A stretch of 64,000 nt of DNA. Source: an uncultured Bacteroidales bacterium. Its GTDB lineage: Bacteria; Bacteroidota; Bacteroidia; Bacteroidales; F082. Positions 34,188-43,866 of this stretch are shown in pieces. A program made the translations under genes and the position numbers. The DNA lies in NCBI GenBank assembly GCA_937926515.1, contig CALAZZ010000024.1:3489-67488 (forward strand), written 5' to 3'. Numbering within the stretch: position 1 is the stretch's first letter; the number at the start of each line of letters is the position of its first letter. Under the pieces are notes generated by a model. The model was given only the letters and a program-made list of their open reading frames with translations, was not told the origin of the DNA and searched no databases.

Positions 34188-34817
34188 TCATATTCCATTT
34201 GGCTTTACAGATTGGCCAACCAATTGCTGCATCAATTGTTGCATGCTTTTGCTATTCCATTTGGCTACACCTGTTTTTCGGATAACAACCTGTCCCTGAG
34301 GCGAAATAACATAAGTTACAGGAATACTGTTTGAAGCAAAATCATGAGGCACCCCACCACGCCGCACATAAACCGGCATATCCATTTTGCGTTGTTCCAT
34401 AAAATGGCGAATGCGCTCCGGAGATTCATCTGAAACAAGTACAAATGCTGCCTGATCACCGAAATCATTATACAAATCCTGTATATCTGGCATTTCAGCT
34501 ATACAAGGTGCACACCAGGTAGCCCAGAAATTCAGGAAAACAGCTTGACCTCTAAATTGGGAAAATGGCACAGAATTACCATTCAAATCGAATATCACCC
34601 AATCGTATGTTGATGGCTCAAGCACCGTTTGATTCTCCTCTGAAATGGTTTTTGGGCTGAATGCAATTACCCTTGAAGCTGCTATACGTATGGCTTTTCG
34701 TGAAGCCGGAATCAGCATGGCAATAAGAAGCAGGATGAAAAGAAGGTCCGTTAATTTACTAAACCAGGACTTTTTATCCCAATATTCATTCCAGCGTTTC
34801 CTGATGTATTTGATCAT
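34188..34817 (-). CDS. TlpA-like membrane-anchored thioredoxin
   Basis: The 209 residues carry one N-terminal membrane helix (about 22-38) and a periplasmic thioredoxin domain. The active site is WCAPC (C102, C105) in FLNFWATWCAPCIAEMP, and the cis-proline region is NSIPVTYVISPQG. It would reduce periplasmic disulfides or apocytochrome c haem-binding cysteines, or serve stress defence. The window encodes many c-type cytochromes but not in this neighbourhood, so a cytochrome maturation role is only possible. It follows the epimerase gene by 36 nt. Confidence 0.88.
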   Translation of the reverse strand: MIKYIRKRWNEYWDKKSWFSKLTDLLFILLLIAMLIPASRKAIRIAASRVIAFSPKTISEENQTVLEPSTYDWVIFDLNGNSVPFSQFRGQAVFLNFWATWCAPCIAEMPDIQDLYNDFGDQAAFVLVSDESPERIRHFMEQRKMDMPVYVRRGGVPHDFASNSIPVTYVISPQGQVVIRKTGVAKWNSKSMQQLMQQLVGQSVKPNGI

Positions 34818-34853
34818 AAGATATGTATTACAAAAAAAATCCTATTGCTATGA

Positions 34854-35876
34854 TTACTTTGTCAGAATTCCACCTTGAATGTCATCCAAAAAAACCCTGC
34901 AGCTGTCTTCTATACTTTGTTTTACAGATATAAATTCAATATCAATCCTCTGTTTTAATTTTTCAGCAGAATAATAATAGCGCTTTGTCGAGGTGCGAGC
35001 AGTTTCTCTTGTAATGGCAGATTTTCCACCTGTTAGCCTGGCTTTTATCATAAATAATCGCCAAGCAATTTCAGCCATAAATGGTGTTACAGGAATTGTT
35101 GGAGGTTTCCTTCTCAAGTTCCCTGCAATCCAAATAAACACCTGCCTGTAGCTTTGGTTTTCTGATGTAATGACAAATCGCTCGCCAAAATGATCACCTT
35201 CCATTAATAGAATCATAGCTCGAACCACATCGCGTACATCCACAAAGCTATTGACACCAGTGGTATAGAACGGAAAACCCTTCCATACCACTTTAATCAA
35301 TTCAGTACTTCCACCTTGCCAGTTGCCAGCACCAAAAATGATGGAAGGGTTGACAATAACAGCATTCAACCCTTCGGCCATGCCACGCCAAACCTCTTTT
35401 TCGGCACCATATTTTGACTTGGCATAAATTGAGTTCCTTTTAGAGTTTTTCCACAACGACTCCTCATTGATATATTGATCAGATGAAGACCGGCCCAAGG
35501 CTGCGACCGAACTTACATGGCAAAATTTCTTAACCCCTGCATCAAGGCTGGCATTCACCATATTGGCTGTGCCCTCAATATTTACCTTAAGCATCTGCTT
35601 GCGCGATGATGGATGAAACGACACCATAGCCCCACAGTGATAAACCTCATCAATATGCAATAATGCCCTATCAAGTGAGAAGATATCAAGCAGATCAGCA
35701 TTAACCCATTCAATCCGGGGCAATTCAGACTCTTTTCCAGCCCTGCGAAACACCTTCTCCACCAGAGCCAGGGATGAGCCTTTTCGTTTCATGGCACGTA
35801 CTTGCTTGCCTGCATCAGTAAGCTTTTGCAATAAATGCGCCCCAACCAGGCCTGTAGCACCTGTAACAAGAATCAT
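34854..35876 (-). CDS. NAD(P)-dependent epimerase/dehydratase (dihydroflavonol reductase-like SDR)
   Basis: The 340-residue extended short-chain dehydrogenase starts directly with the nucleotide-binding MILVTGATGLVGAHLLQKL (GxxGxxG), followed by the Asp of VNADLLD for the adenine and the catalytic YAKSKYGAEKEV (Tyr and Lys with an upstream Ser). It belongs to the broad family that includes dihydroflavonol-4-reductase-like and 3-beta-HSD-like enzymes. In Bacteroidota these act on sugar nucleotides or isoprenoid-like lipids; the substrate cannot be told. It is the first gene of the minus-strand unit epimerase, TlpA, barrel. Confidence 0.87.
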   Translation of the reverse strand: MILVTGATGLVGAHLLQKLTDAGKQVRAMKRKGSSLALVEKVFRRAGKESELPRIEWVNADLLDIFSLDRALLHIDEVYHCGAMVSFHPSSRKQMLKVNIEGTANMVNASLDAGVKKFCHVSSVAALGRSSSDQYINEESLWKNSKRNSIYAKSKYGAEKEVWRGMAEGLNAVIVNPSIIFGAGNWQGGSTELIKVVWKGFPFYTTGVNSFVDVRDVVRAMILLMEGDHFGERFVITSENQSYRQVFIWIAGNLRRKPPTIPVTPFMAEIAWRLFMIKARLTGGKSAITRETARTSTKRYYYSAEKLKQRIDIEFISVKQSIEDSCRVFLDDIQGGILTK

Positions 35877-36268
35877 GGGCGCAAAGTTAAACTAAAAGTG
35901 AGGATGCATGACATTTCCAACGCTCCAAATAAAAGGCATCCAATGGGTGAGCCTAATAGTCATTTATTAGATATTTATCTATATATTAATCATTTAGATT
36001 TCAAAAAATCATGAATCTTAAATCATGTTAACAAAATACCCAAAATCTTGAAGCTTCAATGAGCAGCACGTTTTACTTAGGTGAAGAACCTATTTATCAC
36101 GATAGCTATCACAGTCCAATAGATCACAGAATAATAATCCTGTTTTGGCGATTAAGATCTGCCTTAATTATGTTGCTGTTGCAATAAAGCAAATTAAGAG
36201 CAGTGCCTAATTCCCGATTCGGGCTTTAGCCTTATCTTTGCACACTGATTTTTACTGAAAACTAAACC
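35877..36268. other. 392-nt divergent spacer upstream of tyrS
   Basis: No gene is visible. It is AT-rich and holds the tyrS -7 element at 36233-36240. I looked for a T-box leader (common for tyrS in Firmicutes) and saw neither a T-box sequence nor a terminator hairpin. Confidence 0.5.
36233..36240 (+). promoter_or_regulatory. -7 promoter element of tyrS
   Basis: TATCTTTG matches TAnnTTTG exactly, 28 nt upstream of the ATG. No clear -33 TTG lies 19 nt ahead, so this is a partial match. Confidence 0.45.
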
Positions 36269-37573
36269 ATGAAATTTAACAATTTTGTTGAAGAGCTTGA
36301 GTGGCGGGGCATGATTCAGGACAAGACGCCAGGAATTGAAAAACAACTTGCCGGTGAAATGACCACTGCCTATGTTGGGATTGACCCAACAGCTGATTCA
36401 TTACATATTGGCCACCTTGTTGGCATCATGATGTTAAAGCATCTGCAACTTTCAGGACATAAGCCCATTGCATTGGTGGGAGGTGCCACAGGTATGATCG
36501 GAGATCCGTCAGGTAAATCGCAGGAGCGAAACCTTCTCAGTGAAGATGATCTGCGCCATAATCAGCAAGCCATTAAAAAACAGCTGGAAAAATTCCTTGA
36601 TTTCAGTGCAGCCACACCAAACAAGGCAGAGATCGTGAATAATTACGATTGGATGAAAGATTATACCTTTCTGGCATTCATACGCGATATAGGCAAGCAC
36701 CTCACAGTGAATTATATGATGTCAAAAGACTCCGTAAAGAAACGCCTTGACCCCGAAAGCGGAAGTGGTATGTCCTTCACAGAGTTTACCTATCAACTGG
36801 TACAGGGTTATGATTTTCTTTGGTTATATCAGCATATGAACTGTAAGTTGCAAATGGGTGGATCAGACCAATGGGGCAATATTGTAACCGGAACTGAGCT
36901 TATTCGTCGAAAGCTTGGGGCAAGTGAAACAGCATATGCGCTCACCTGCCCCCTTATCACCAAAGCTGATGGTAGTAAGTTTGGTAAAACAGAAAGTGGT
37001 AATATCTGGCTTGATCCAGACAGGACCTCGCCTTATGCTTTTTATCAGTTCTGGCTCAATTGTTCAGATGAGGATGCATCCAGGTATATCAAAATATTCA
37101 CCCTCTTAAGTCGTGCAGAGATTGAATCACTCATTGCTGAGCATAAGCAGGCACCCCATCAAAGACTACTTCAGAAAACACTTGCCCAGAATGTTACATC
37201 AAGGGTGCATTCCCAGGAAGCACTTCAGCAAGCGGAAGAAGCCTCTCAAATTCTGTTTGGAAAAGGCACAACTGCAACATTACATAGACTTGATGAAAAA
37301 ACTTTGCTTAGCGTATTTGAGGGTGTACCTCAGCATGATATTGATCTGAATATCCTTAACGAAAATGTTGAAATCACCGAATTTTTGACTACCCATACCG
37401 GAATTTTCAACTCTAAAGGAGAAGCTAGACGCATGCTGAAGGATAATGGGGTTTCTATAAACAAACAGAAAGTCACGGAAGAAAATACCATTGGCAAAGC
37501 AGACTTGCTCAATGGGAAATACATTTTGGCACAAAAAGGAAAGAAAAACTATTTTCTTGTTGTAGGTAAATAA
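36269..37573 (+). CDS. tyrS: tyrosyl-tRNA synthetase
   Basis: The 434-residue class I enzyme of the TyrRS1 type charges tRNA-Tyr. The HIGH motif is in DSLHIGHLVGIM, the tyrosine pocket in YQLVQGYDFLWLYQ and GGSDQWGNIVTG, and the KMSKS equivalent is KFGKTESG. A C-terminal S4 RNA-binding domain (FLTTHTGIFNSKGEARRML onward) is present. The length is standard. A -7 element lies just upstream and a terminator just downstream (37616-37640), so it is monocistronic. Confidence 0.96.
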   Translation: MKFNNFVEELEWRGMIQDKTPGIEKQLAGEMTTAYVGIDPTADSLHIGHLVGIMMLKHLQLSGHKPIALVGGATGMIGDPSGKSQERNLLSEDDLRHNQQAIKKQLEKFLDFSAATPNKAEIVNNYDWMKDYTFLAFIRDIGKHLTVNYMMSKDSVKKRLDPESGSGMSFTEFTYQLVQGYDFLWLYQHMNCKLQMGGSDQWGNIVTGTELIRRKLGASETAYALTCPLITKADGSKFGKTESGNIWLDPDRTSPYAFYQFWLNCSDEDASRYIKIFTLLSRAEIESLIAEHKQAPHQRLLQKTLAQNVTSRVHSQEALQQAEEASQILFGKGTTATLHRLDEKTLLSVFEGVPQHDIDLNILNENVEITEFLTTHTGIFNSKGEARRMLKDNGVSINKQKVTEENTIGKADLLNGKYILAQKGKKNYFLVVGK

Positions 37574-37615
37574 ATCCTTCCTTATAAAAACTGATTTATT
37601 GAACACCCTGCGAAA

Positions 37616-37640
37616 CACATTCGAATATGTGCTTTTTTTT
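37616..37640 (+). terminator. rho-independent terminator of tyrS
   Basis: CACAT (37616-37620) pairs with ATGTG (37627-37631) around TCGAAT, and a C plus eight T (37633-37640) follow. The short stem is offset by the good T-run and its position 43 nt after the stop codon. Confidence 0.6.
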
Positions 37641-37653
37641 CTAACATTGTTAA

Positions 37654-39270
37654 ATGAATAAACAGCGGCAATATTATTACATACTTTTTCCGTTGTTAAG
37701 TGCCTTATTGCTTTTTTTTGCCTGGCCTCCCAATGGTCTCCCTTATCTGGTATTTATAGCATTTGTGCCTTTGTTGGTACTTGATGAGTACACTGATTCA
37801 TCTCCGATGCGACTATTCTGGTCATACTATCTCGCCTTTTTTGTATTTCACTTGTTTGCCGCCTGGTGGATGTACAGCTCTACCATCATAGGCAGTTTGC
37901 TGGCCCATATGTTTAATGCGCTCTATATGTCCCTGGTGATGCTGGCAACACAAAGAATTAAACAAAAATGGGGATCATTTACTTCCATTCTTTTGGTCTT
38001 TCCTGCCTTTTGGTTAACTATGGAGTTTGTTCATTTTTACTGGGAGCTTTCATGGCCCTGGTTTACATTAGGGCATGTATTTGCTGAGCAAACTGCAACA
38101 GTTCAATGGTATCGTTACACAGGAAGTCTTGGTGGTAGTTTTTGGGTTTTGATAATCAATTCATTAATTGCAATTCCTGCGCACCCTATTTTTCATGGCA
38201 GTAAGAGATATTATCTCTTCCATGTCTTGATTATCATCGCATTAATATTTTTACCCATACTGCTATCAAAATGGATTAAAACTGAAATAAAGACAGATTC
38301 CCAGTTGAAGGTTATGGTTGTACAGCCCAATATTGATCCCCGTTTTGATAAGTTCGATAAAATGAGCCAGCAGGAACAGCTGGATATAGTTAAACATTTA
38401 ATTGAAGGTCACCCAACTGATCTTGACCTGATCGTGCTCCCTGAAACCATGATCATTGAGCCCATTAACGAAGACAGCCTTGAAACAGCGGCAGCAATAA
38501 AGTATTTAAGGATGCTTGCAGGAGGTGAAAATCACATACCGGTTTTTACGGGTGCTTTCACAAAAAAAGATCAAAACATACCGGCCAAGGATCGAAAAGC
38601 CATCATAAGCAAACAAAACCAAAAGTATGTTTTGTATAATAGTGCATTGATTATCCAAAATACTAATATCCAGGTATATCACAAAACCCAACTTGTGCCG
38701 CTAGTTGAAAAACAGCCTTTCTATCATTTGATGAAACCAATACGTAATTACATAGAAAAGTCAGGAGGTTTCTTTGGCCGGTATGGAACCCATAATGATC
38801 ATTTTTCATTTGAATTTGAAGACACATTTATTGTTCCCCTGATCTGTTTTGAATCTGCTTATGGTGGTTATGCAGCTTCAAATGTTCACCATCAAGCAGG
38901 ATTGATCGTATTGATCACTAATGATGGGTGGTGGAGTACACCTGGTGGCTATAAACAGCATTTAGCCTATGCAAGATTAAGGGCGCTTGAAACAGGAAAG
39001 TCCATAATACGGGCTGCAAATACAGGTGTGTCAGGCATAATCAATCCCTACGGAAATATCACCCACCGACTGGAATATGGAGACCGGGGTATCTTAACCG
39101 CAAATGTTGAAATCAATCATGAACTGACTTTCTATACCAGATATGGAGACTACATCGGATGGATGGCATTGGGTCTGGCAACAATTATTACGATCTTGAC
39201 AGTTTTAACCAAAATGTCGGTAACTCATTATAATCGAAGGCGGGCCGGCATATCTAATCTAAAGAGGTAA
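37654..39270 (+). CDS. lnt: apolipoprotein N-acyltransferase
   Basis: The 538-residue enzyme adds the third acyl chain to lipoproteins at the inner membrane. Six or seven N-terminal helices (about 5-210) carry the typical FAWPPNGLPYLVFIAFVPLL start and the WELSWPWFTLGHVF segment. A periplasmic nitrilase-like domain follows, with a Glu-Lys-Cys triad: VLPETMI (Glu), HKTQLVPLVE (Lys) and LICFESAYGG (Cys). A final membrane helix closes the protein. The catalytic set is intact. It is somewhat divergent (LVPLVEKQ instead of LVPFGE), as usual in Bacteroidota. Confidence 0.94.
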   Translation: MNKQRQYYYILFPLLSALLLFFAWPPNGLPYLVFIAFVPLLVLDEYTDSSPMRLFWSYYLAFFVFHLFAAWWMYSSTIIGSLLAHMFNALYMSLVMLATQRIKQKWGSFTSILLVFPAFWLTMEFVHFYWELSWPWFTLGHVFAEQTATVQWYRYTGSLGGSFWVLIINSLIAIPAHPIFHGSKRYYLFHVLIIIALIFLPILLSKWIKTEIKTDSQLKVMVVQPNIDPRFDKFDKMSQQEQLDIVKHLIEGHPTDLDLIVLPETMIIEPINEDSLETAAAIKYLRMLAGGENHIPVFTGAFTKKDQNIPAKDRKAIISKQNQKYVLYNSALIIQNTNIQVYHKTQLVPLVEKQPFYHLMKPIRNYIEKSGGFFGRYGTHNDHFSFEFEDTFIVPLICFESAYGGYAASNVHHQAGLIVLITNDGWWSTPGGYKQHLAYARLRALETGKSIIRAANTGVSGIINPYGNITHRLEYGDRGILTANVEINHELTFYTRYGDYIGWMALGLATIITILTVLTKMSVTHYNRRRAGISNLKR

Positions 39271-39293
39271 TGGGTAAATAATAGATAAACAGC

Positions 39294-39587
39294 TTACAAT
39301 GGTTTTAACAGCTTGTTATATTGAACCTTATTCCGCAACCATTTTTTGATGTAGGAACAAACCGGGATAATTTTCAAATTATTGGCCAAGGCAAATTCCA
39401 TCACATGTTCAGCCAAACGGTTTGCTATTCCCTGTCCGCGCAGATCATCAGAGACGTAGGTATGAGTAAGTTGAAGCACATTTTCAGGATCTTCAAAATA
39501 AACAATAAAAGCCTTGCGATCACATTTCTCGTTTATATAGAATATGCCTGACCTTACATTTTGCTCGTGCCTTATCGGGGACAACAT
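39294..39587 (-). CDS. GNAT-family N-acetyltransferase (YjdJ type)
   Basis: Beginning at ATG 39587 the product is 97 residues, the usual size of the small YjdJ-type acetyltransferases. An in-frame TTG 20 codons upstream gives an extension unlike the family. The acetyl-CoA loop is DDLRGQGIANRLAEHVM, preceded by the strand LQLTHTYVSD, and the end VCSYIKKWLRNK matches the family. It is cytoplasmic, with unknown acceptor. It is convergent with lnt. Confidence 0.82.
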   Translation of the reverse strand: MLSPIRHEQNVRSGIFYINEKCDRKAFIVYFEDPENVLQLTHTYVSDDLRGQGIANRLAEHVMEFALANNLKIIPVCSYIKKWLRNKVQYNKLLKPL

Positions 39588-39854
39588 ATATTTTGATATT
39601 TTAGGCGAATATATGAAAAAATATTGTGCTATTTGCCTTAATCCCAATCCATGTAGATGATATCTTCCTTTACATGAACGACCTGCAAAATCAATCCTCC
39701 GGCTTGCATTTCATCTCATCAATACGTGATTCTCTAAGCCCATCAATCGGCAGGAGTAAATTTGTGCGATTTGTTGCTTACAGCGATAATAATTGCATGG
39801 TATGAGTTAAGATTGACTATCTTAGCCAATATTATCCCAATAAAACCAATTTCT

Positions 39855-40430
39855 ATGATCAAACCAAAGCAAACCATAGATTTAGGCATCAAATTAAGCA
39901 AGCTGTTTATCATATTATTCTTTTCTTCGATCGTAATCACCTCTTGTTCAACCTCCAAAAATTCAATGAAAATGAACGTAATTAAAGAAGTTGATCTTGA
40001 ACGATATGCAGGTACCTGGTATGAAATTGCCCGTTTTCCTCATCGCTTTGAAAGGGATCTGGTTGGAGTAACAGCAACATATAACTTGCTTGATAATGGC
40101 AAAATAGAGGTCATAAACCAAGGTTATAAAGGTAGTTTGGATGGGGAATTAAAACAAGCCATAGGCAAAGCTAAAGTTCCTGATCCTAACCTCAAAGGGC
40201 ATCTTAAAGTTTCTTTTTTCTGGATTTTTTATTCCGATTATTTTATTCTTGAACTTGATCAGGAAAGCTACCAATATGCCCTGATTGGAAGCAGCTCTGA
40301 CAAGTACCTGTGGATATTGAGCCGCACTCCTGTAATGGATGAATCAATATACCAAATGCTTATCGACAAAGCTCAGCAACTTGGTTACAACCTTGATCAG
40401 CTTGAGCTTGTGCCCCAAAAATCAGTTTAA
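39855..40430 (+). CDS. outer-membrane lipoprotein of the lipocalin family (Blc type)
   Basis: Starting at ATG 39855 gives 191 residues with a lipoprotein signal ending VITSC; starts further upstream would bury it. The lipocalin motifs are all there: YAGTWYEIARFPHRFERDL (structurally conserved region 1), YNLLDNGKIEVINQGY, YQYALIGSSSDKYLWILSRTP (regions 2 and 3, about 20 residues) and the final helix MLIDKAQQLGY. Blc-like lipocalins bind lysophospholipids or fatty acids in envelope maintenance. It is a single-gene unit. Confidence 0.92.
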   Translation: MIKPKQTIDLGIKLSKLFIILFFSSIVITSCSTSKNSMKMNVIKEVDLERYAGTWYEIARFPHRFERDLVGVTATYNLLDNGKIEVINQGYKGSLDGELKQAIGKAKVPDPNLKGHLKVSFFWIFYSDYFILELDQESYQYALIGSSSDKYLWILSRTPVMDESIYQMLIDKAQQLGYNLDQLELVPQKSV

Positions 40431-40528
40431 TATTTCGTATGCCTATTAGTTATACAAAGAGGATTTAATAACTTCATTATTTTAGGTTTTATGCTGTTTT
40501 GGCCTATTTATCAAATGATATTTCTTGT

Positions 40529-42289
40529 ATGAAAACAACCACTGCTTGCATGTTTTTGGCTATGCTGTTATTTCCATCAGCAGCTTTTCTTCAAAATGAA
40601 TTGTATTTTATTCGCCTTTCAAATGGATTAGATGAGCCCGAGTTTGAGAAAGGACGCACTGATTTTGCCTTGTCTGATATCAATATGGATGGCCATGTGG
40701 ACATCCTTTCCATAGGTGACCACGGGTCTCCAAATTTCAATTCAGATCAGCATGGCATCATGGTTTGGTTTGGCGATGGACTAGGCAATTTTTCGCTGCA
40801 TATGGAAGGTAATTTTGGTTATGGTGGCATCGCTGTTGGCGACATAAACAATGACGGGTTCAAAGATGTGGCATATGGGATGCACCACAACTATTCGGGC
40901 GTTGCTTTCGGTGATCAGCTTATCGAAGCCGCACTGGGAGATGGTACCGGTATGAACTGGACACCATACGATGTAGGCCTTGCTACAGCAGGCGAAAGCT
41001 GGGGGATGTTTGGTACTGATTTAGCCGATGTGAATAATAATGGCCTTTTAGACCTGGTCAGCATTTCTTTTGGATGTTGTAATGGCATACAGGTATACCT
41101 GAACCAAGGTGATGGCAGCTGGGAACACAGCTTTGGTGCCTGGGGAGATAATTCTGGAATGATCGTTCAGTTTGCTGATTTCAATAACGATGGCATGATG
41201 GATATTCTGGCTACGTATCAGCATGGCACCACCTTCTTTGGTGATGGTAATGGAAATTTCTCCCGCAATGATAATGGACTTCCGATTCCAGCAGGATGGT
41301 CATTGAATGGGGTTTCAGCGGCTGATGTCAATAACAATGGAGCAGATGAAATTGCCTTTACCAATTCAAATGGAGGGGTTCATGTGTATGCTTATGATAC
41401 CCTGTCAGAAAGCTGGGAAAACATTTCGGGAAACCTTCCTGTTTCGGGAAATTACCAATTCACACAGTTGGTTGATCTCAATAGTGATGGTTTTGTGGAC
41501 CTATTGGCCTATGGCAATCGCGAATTGCAAGCTTGGCTTGGCGATGGGCAAGGCAACTGGACAGCTGATTTTAGCACCACAACCACCGGACAAATGGGTA
41601 ATGGACGTACATTGCGCTCAGGCGGTGACTTCACCAACAATGGATATCCTGATATCGTTCTGGTTACACAGGAAGGTACCTGGATCAGCAGTAAAAATTA
41701 CCTTTATGTATATGCCAACGATGCCACTGCAGACTCGCTTTGGATCAGACCTCTATACCCAAAAGGAAATGAGCGCTTCCATCCCGGTTCAATGCGCTTT
41801 ATAAAATGGGCTTCCCAAGTACCACAAAATGAAACATCCACTGTAAGCCTTTATTTATCAGCCTACGGGATACAAGGCCCCTGGGATATTATTGCCGAAA
41901 ATATCCCAAACAATGGCAGTCACCAATGGACTGTTCATGATAAAGCCTCGGACAACTGCTATTTAAAACTGGTAGTGCAAACTGAAAATGATACCGTTAC
42001 AACAATTACCGAAAATCCTTTTACGCTTTTGGGTCAACCCACCTCAATTGCAGAGAATCAAAACCAATATATTGACCTTTGGCCTAATCCAGGCCGGGGA
42101 AATATATGGATTCAGGGAAGTAATGGTGTCAACCACCTAACAATGATGGATATCTTTGGTAAAGTCGTGATAAATAAATTAGTAAGAAGCAATGAAATCG
42201 ATATATCCCATCTTCCAAAAGGGGTTTATATTTATCAGATTCAATTAGACAACGGTCAGATTCATAACGGAAAATGGATCAAATATTAA
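40529..42289 (+). CDS. secreted FG-GAP/VCBS-repeat protein with T9SS sorting domain
   Basis: With ATG 40529 the protein is 586 residues and begins with a signal peptide (TTTACMFLAMLLFPSAAF). Seven FG-GAP-type repeats with the calcium-binding D-x-N-x-D-G-x-x-D pattern follow (DINMDGHVDIL, DINNDGFKDVA, DVNNNGLLDLV, DFNNDGMMDIL, DVNNNGADEIA, DLNSDGFVDLL, DFTNNGYPDIV), predicted to fold as a beta-propeller. A beta-sandwich and a type A sorting domain close the protein (IDLWPNPGRGNIWIQG, LPKGVYIYQIQLDNGQ, NGKWIKY). It is exported to the cell surface by T9SS; the function is probably adhesion or glycan binding. Confidence 0.88.
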   Translation: MKTTTACMFLAMLLFPSAAFLQNELYFIRLSNGLDEPEFEKGRTDFALSDINMDGHVDILSIGDHGSPNFNSDQHGIMVWFGDGLGNFSLHMEGNFGYGGIAVGDINNDGFKDVAYGMHHNYSGVAFGDQLIEAALGDGTGMNWTPYDVGLATAGESWGMFGTDLADVNNNGLLDLVSISFGCCNGIQVYLNQGDGSWEHSFGAWGDNSGMIVQFADFNNDGMMDILATYQHGTTFFGDGNGNFSRNDNGLPIPAGWSLNGVSAADVNNNGADEIAFTNSNGGVHVYAYDTLSESWENISGNLPVSGNYQFTQLVDLNSDGFVDLLAYGNRELQAWLGDGQGNWTADFSTTTTGQMGNGRTLRSGGDFTNNGYPDIVLVTQEGTWISSKNYLYVYANDATADSLWIRPLYPKGNERFHPGSMRFIKWASQVPQNETSTVSLYLSAYGIQGPWDIIAENIPNNGSHQWTVHDKASDNCYLKLVVQTENDTVTTITENPFTLLGQPTSIAENQNQYIDLWPNPGRGNIWIQGSNGVNHLTMMDIFGKVVINKLVRSNEIDISHLPKGVYIYQIQLDNGQIHNGKWIKY

Positions 42290-42404
42290 TGACAGCGCCC
42301 GAATATTTGATATCACAAGTTAACTTTTTATTATCCCATCCTAAACAATCAAAAAGCCATACATTTGCGGTTGTTCCAACAATTACAAACCAAATTTAAG
42401 TTTC

Positions 42405-43844
42405 ATGACAATTAAGATAGTTGTGGTAGCCTTATACGCAATCATGATTGTTGTAGTGGGCTTATTAGCACTTAGAAAAACCAAATCATTTAACGATTTT
42501 TTTTTGGGAGGGGGCAATATAGGGCCATGGATGTCGGCTTTTTCATATGGAACAGCTTACTTTTCAGCAGTATTATTCATTGGATTTGCAGGACAGATCG
42601 GTTGGAATTTTGGTTTTTCAGGCCTGTGGGTTGCATTTTTCAATGCATTTGTCGGTGTTTTGGGAGTGTGGGCAGTATTTGGATGGCGCATCAAAAAAAT
42701 GTCAGTTGAATATCAGGTCAGTACACTTAGTGAATTTCTTGAGAAAAGATATAAAAGCCCTGAATTCAAACTGTTATCTGCTATAGTGATCTTTGTGTTT
42801 ATGGTCCCCTACTCTGCAGCCGTCTTTATGGGTTTATCCTACTTGTTCACAACAACATTTGGAATAGCATACCATTATGCCCTGCTTTTTATGGGAATTT
42901 TAACTGCAATCTACCTGGTATTGGGAGGTTATAAATCCATGACACGTATTGATCTTGTATTCGGAATAATCATGACCGCAGGCGTGATTGTACTCTATTT
43001 CAGCACGGTAAAAGAAGGCAGTGGATTATCAGCCATTTCAGCTTCGTTGCATGCCATTCATCCAAAACTGGTGGCTGCTATTGGTCCGCCGGGTTTCTGG
43101 CCATTGTTTTCCTTGGTATTTCTTACCAGTATTGCTCCTTTTGCCATGCCTCAACTTATACAGAAGTTTTATGCCATACGCGACAGGAAATCCATAAAAA
43201 TTGGCATGATTGCCTCGACTTTCTTCGCTGTTCTGATTGGGGGCGTGGCTTATTTTATTGGCTCCACAACAAGAATTTTTATTTCTCCCACTTCCTCACC
43301 GGATGCTTTTATAAATGGCCAGCCCATAGCTGACAGGCTGATGCCTGAATTGCTTACAAATGTAATTCCGGAAGCATTGTCGGTATTGATACTATTGCTC
43401 ATACTTTCTGCATCCATGTCGACGCTTGCTGCCCTGGTCTTGATTTCCAGTTCTTCCTTTGCCAAAGATCTGTATGCAGGATTCATAAATAAAACAACCT
43501 CTGATAGCGCCCTTACTGCACTTATGCGTTTTATGAGTGCATTTTTTGTACTCGTTTCAGTATTGTTGGCTTGGGTAAATCTCGATTCCATCGTAGCCAT
43601 ATTGGGTGTGAGCTGGGGTGCCATCGGGGCATTTTTTCTTGGTCCATTTGTTTGGGGCTTGTTCAATAAAAAGGTTACACGGCTTGGGGGGCTTTCCTCA
43701 GGCATCGCAGGTTTATTCACTTGTCTAATCCTGTATATTGGCGGGATGCCCTCACCACAGGCTGGTACCATTGGGATGATCGTTTCCCTGCTGATAAACC
43801 CTTTGGTGAGCTATATCGAACTTGCCATAAAAGGCAAGTATTAA
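42405..43844 (+). CDS. sodium:solute symporter (SSS/SLC5 family)
   Basis: The 479-residue protein has about 13 helices. It matches the SSS family at SFNDFFLGGGNIGPWMSAFS (29-48), where the transport cycle helix begins, and at the later SASMSTLAALVLISSSSFAKD, the signature with serines for Na+ binding. The substrate is not readable (sugar, sialic acid, proline and others are possible). A -7 element TACATTTG (42360-42367) lies 37 nt upstream. The porin-like gene begins 22 nt downstream, so the pair probably moves a solute through both membranes. Confidence 0.9.
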   Translation: MTIKIVVVALYAIMIVVVGLLALRKTKSFNDFFLGGGNIGPWMSAFSYGTAYFSAVLFIGFAGQIGWNFGFSGLWVAFFNAFVGVLGVWAVFGWRIKKMSVEYQVSTLSEFLEKRYKSPEFKLLSAIVIFVFMVPYSAAVFMGLSYLFTTTFGIAYHYALLFMGILTAIYLVLGGYKSMTRIDLVFGIIMTAGVIVLYFSTVKEGSGLSAISASLHAIHPKLVAAIGPPGFWPLFSLVFLTSIAPFAMPQLIQKFYAIRDRKSIKIGMIASTFFAVLIGGVAYFIGSTTRIFISPTSSPDAFINGQPIADRLMPELLTNVIPEALSVLILLLILSASMSTLAALVLISSSSFAKDLYAGFINKTTSDSALTALMRFMSAFFVLVSVLLAWVNLDSIVAILGVSWGAIGAFFLGPFVWGLFNKKVTRLGGLSSGIAGLFTCLILYIGGMPSPQAGTIGMIVSLLINPLVSYIELAIKGKY

Positions 43845-43866
43845 GAATGAATTGGAAGCTGAGATT

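Noticed and set aside
35877..36268. T-box leader ahead of tyrS
   Set aside because: No T-box sequence, specifier loop or terminator pair could be found, and T-boxes are not typical of Bacteroidota.
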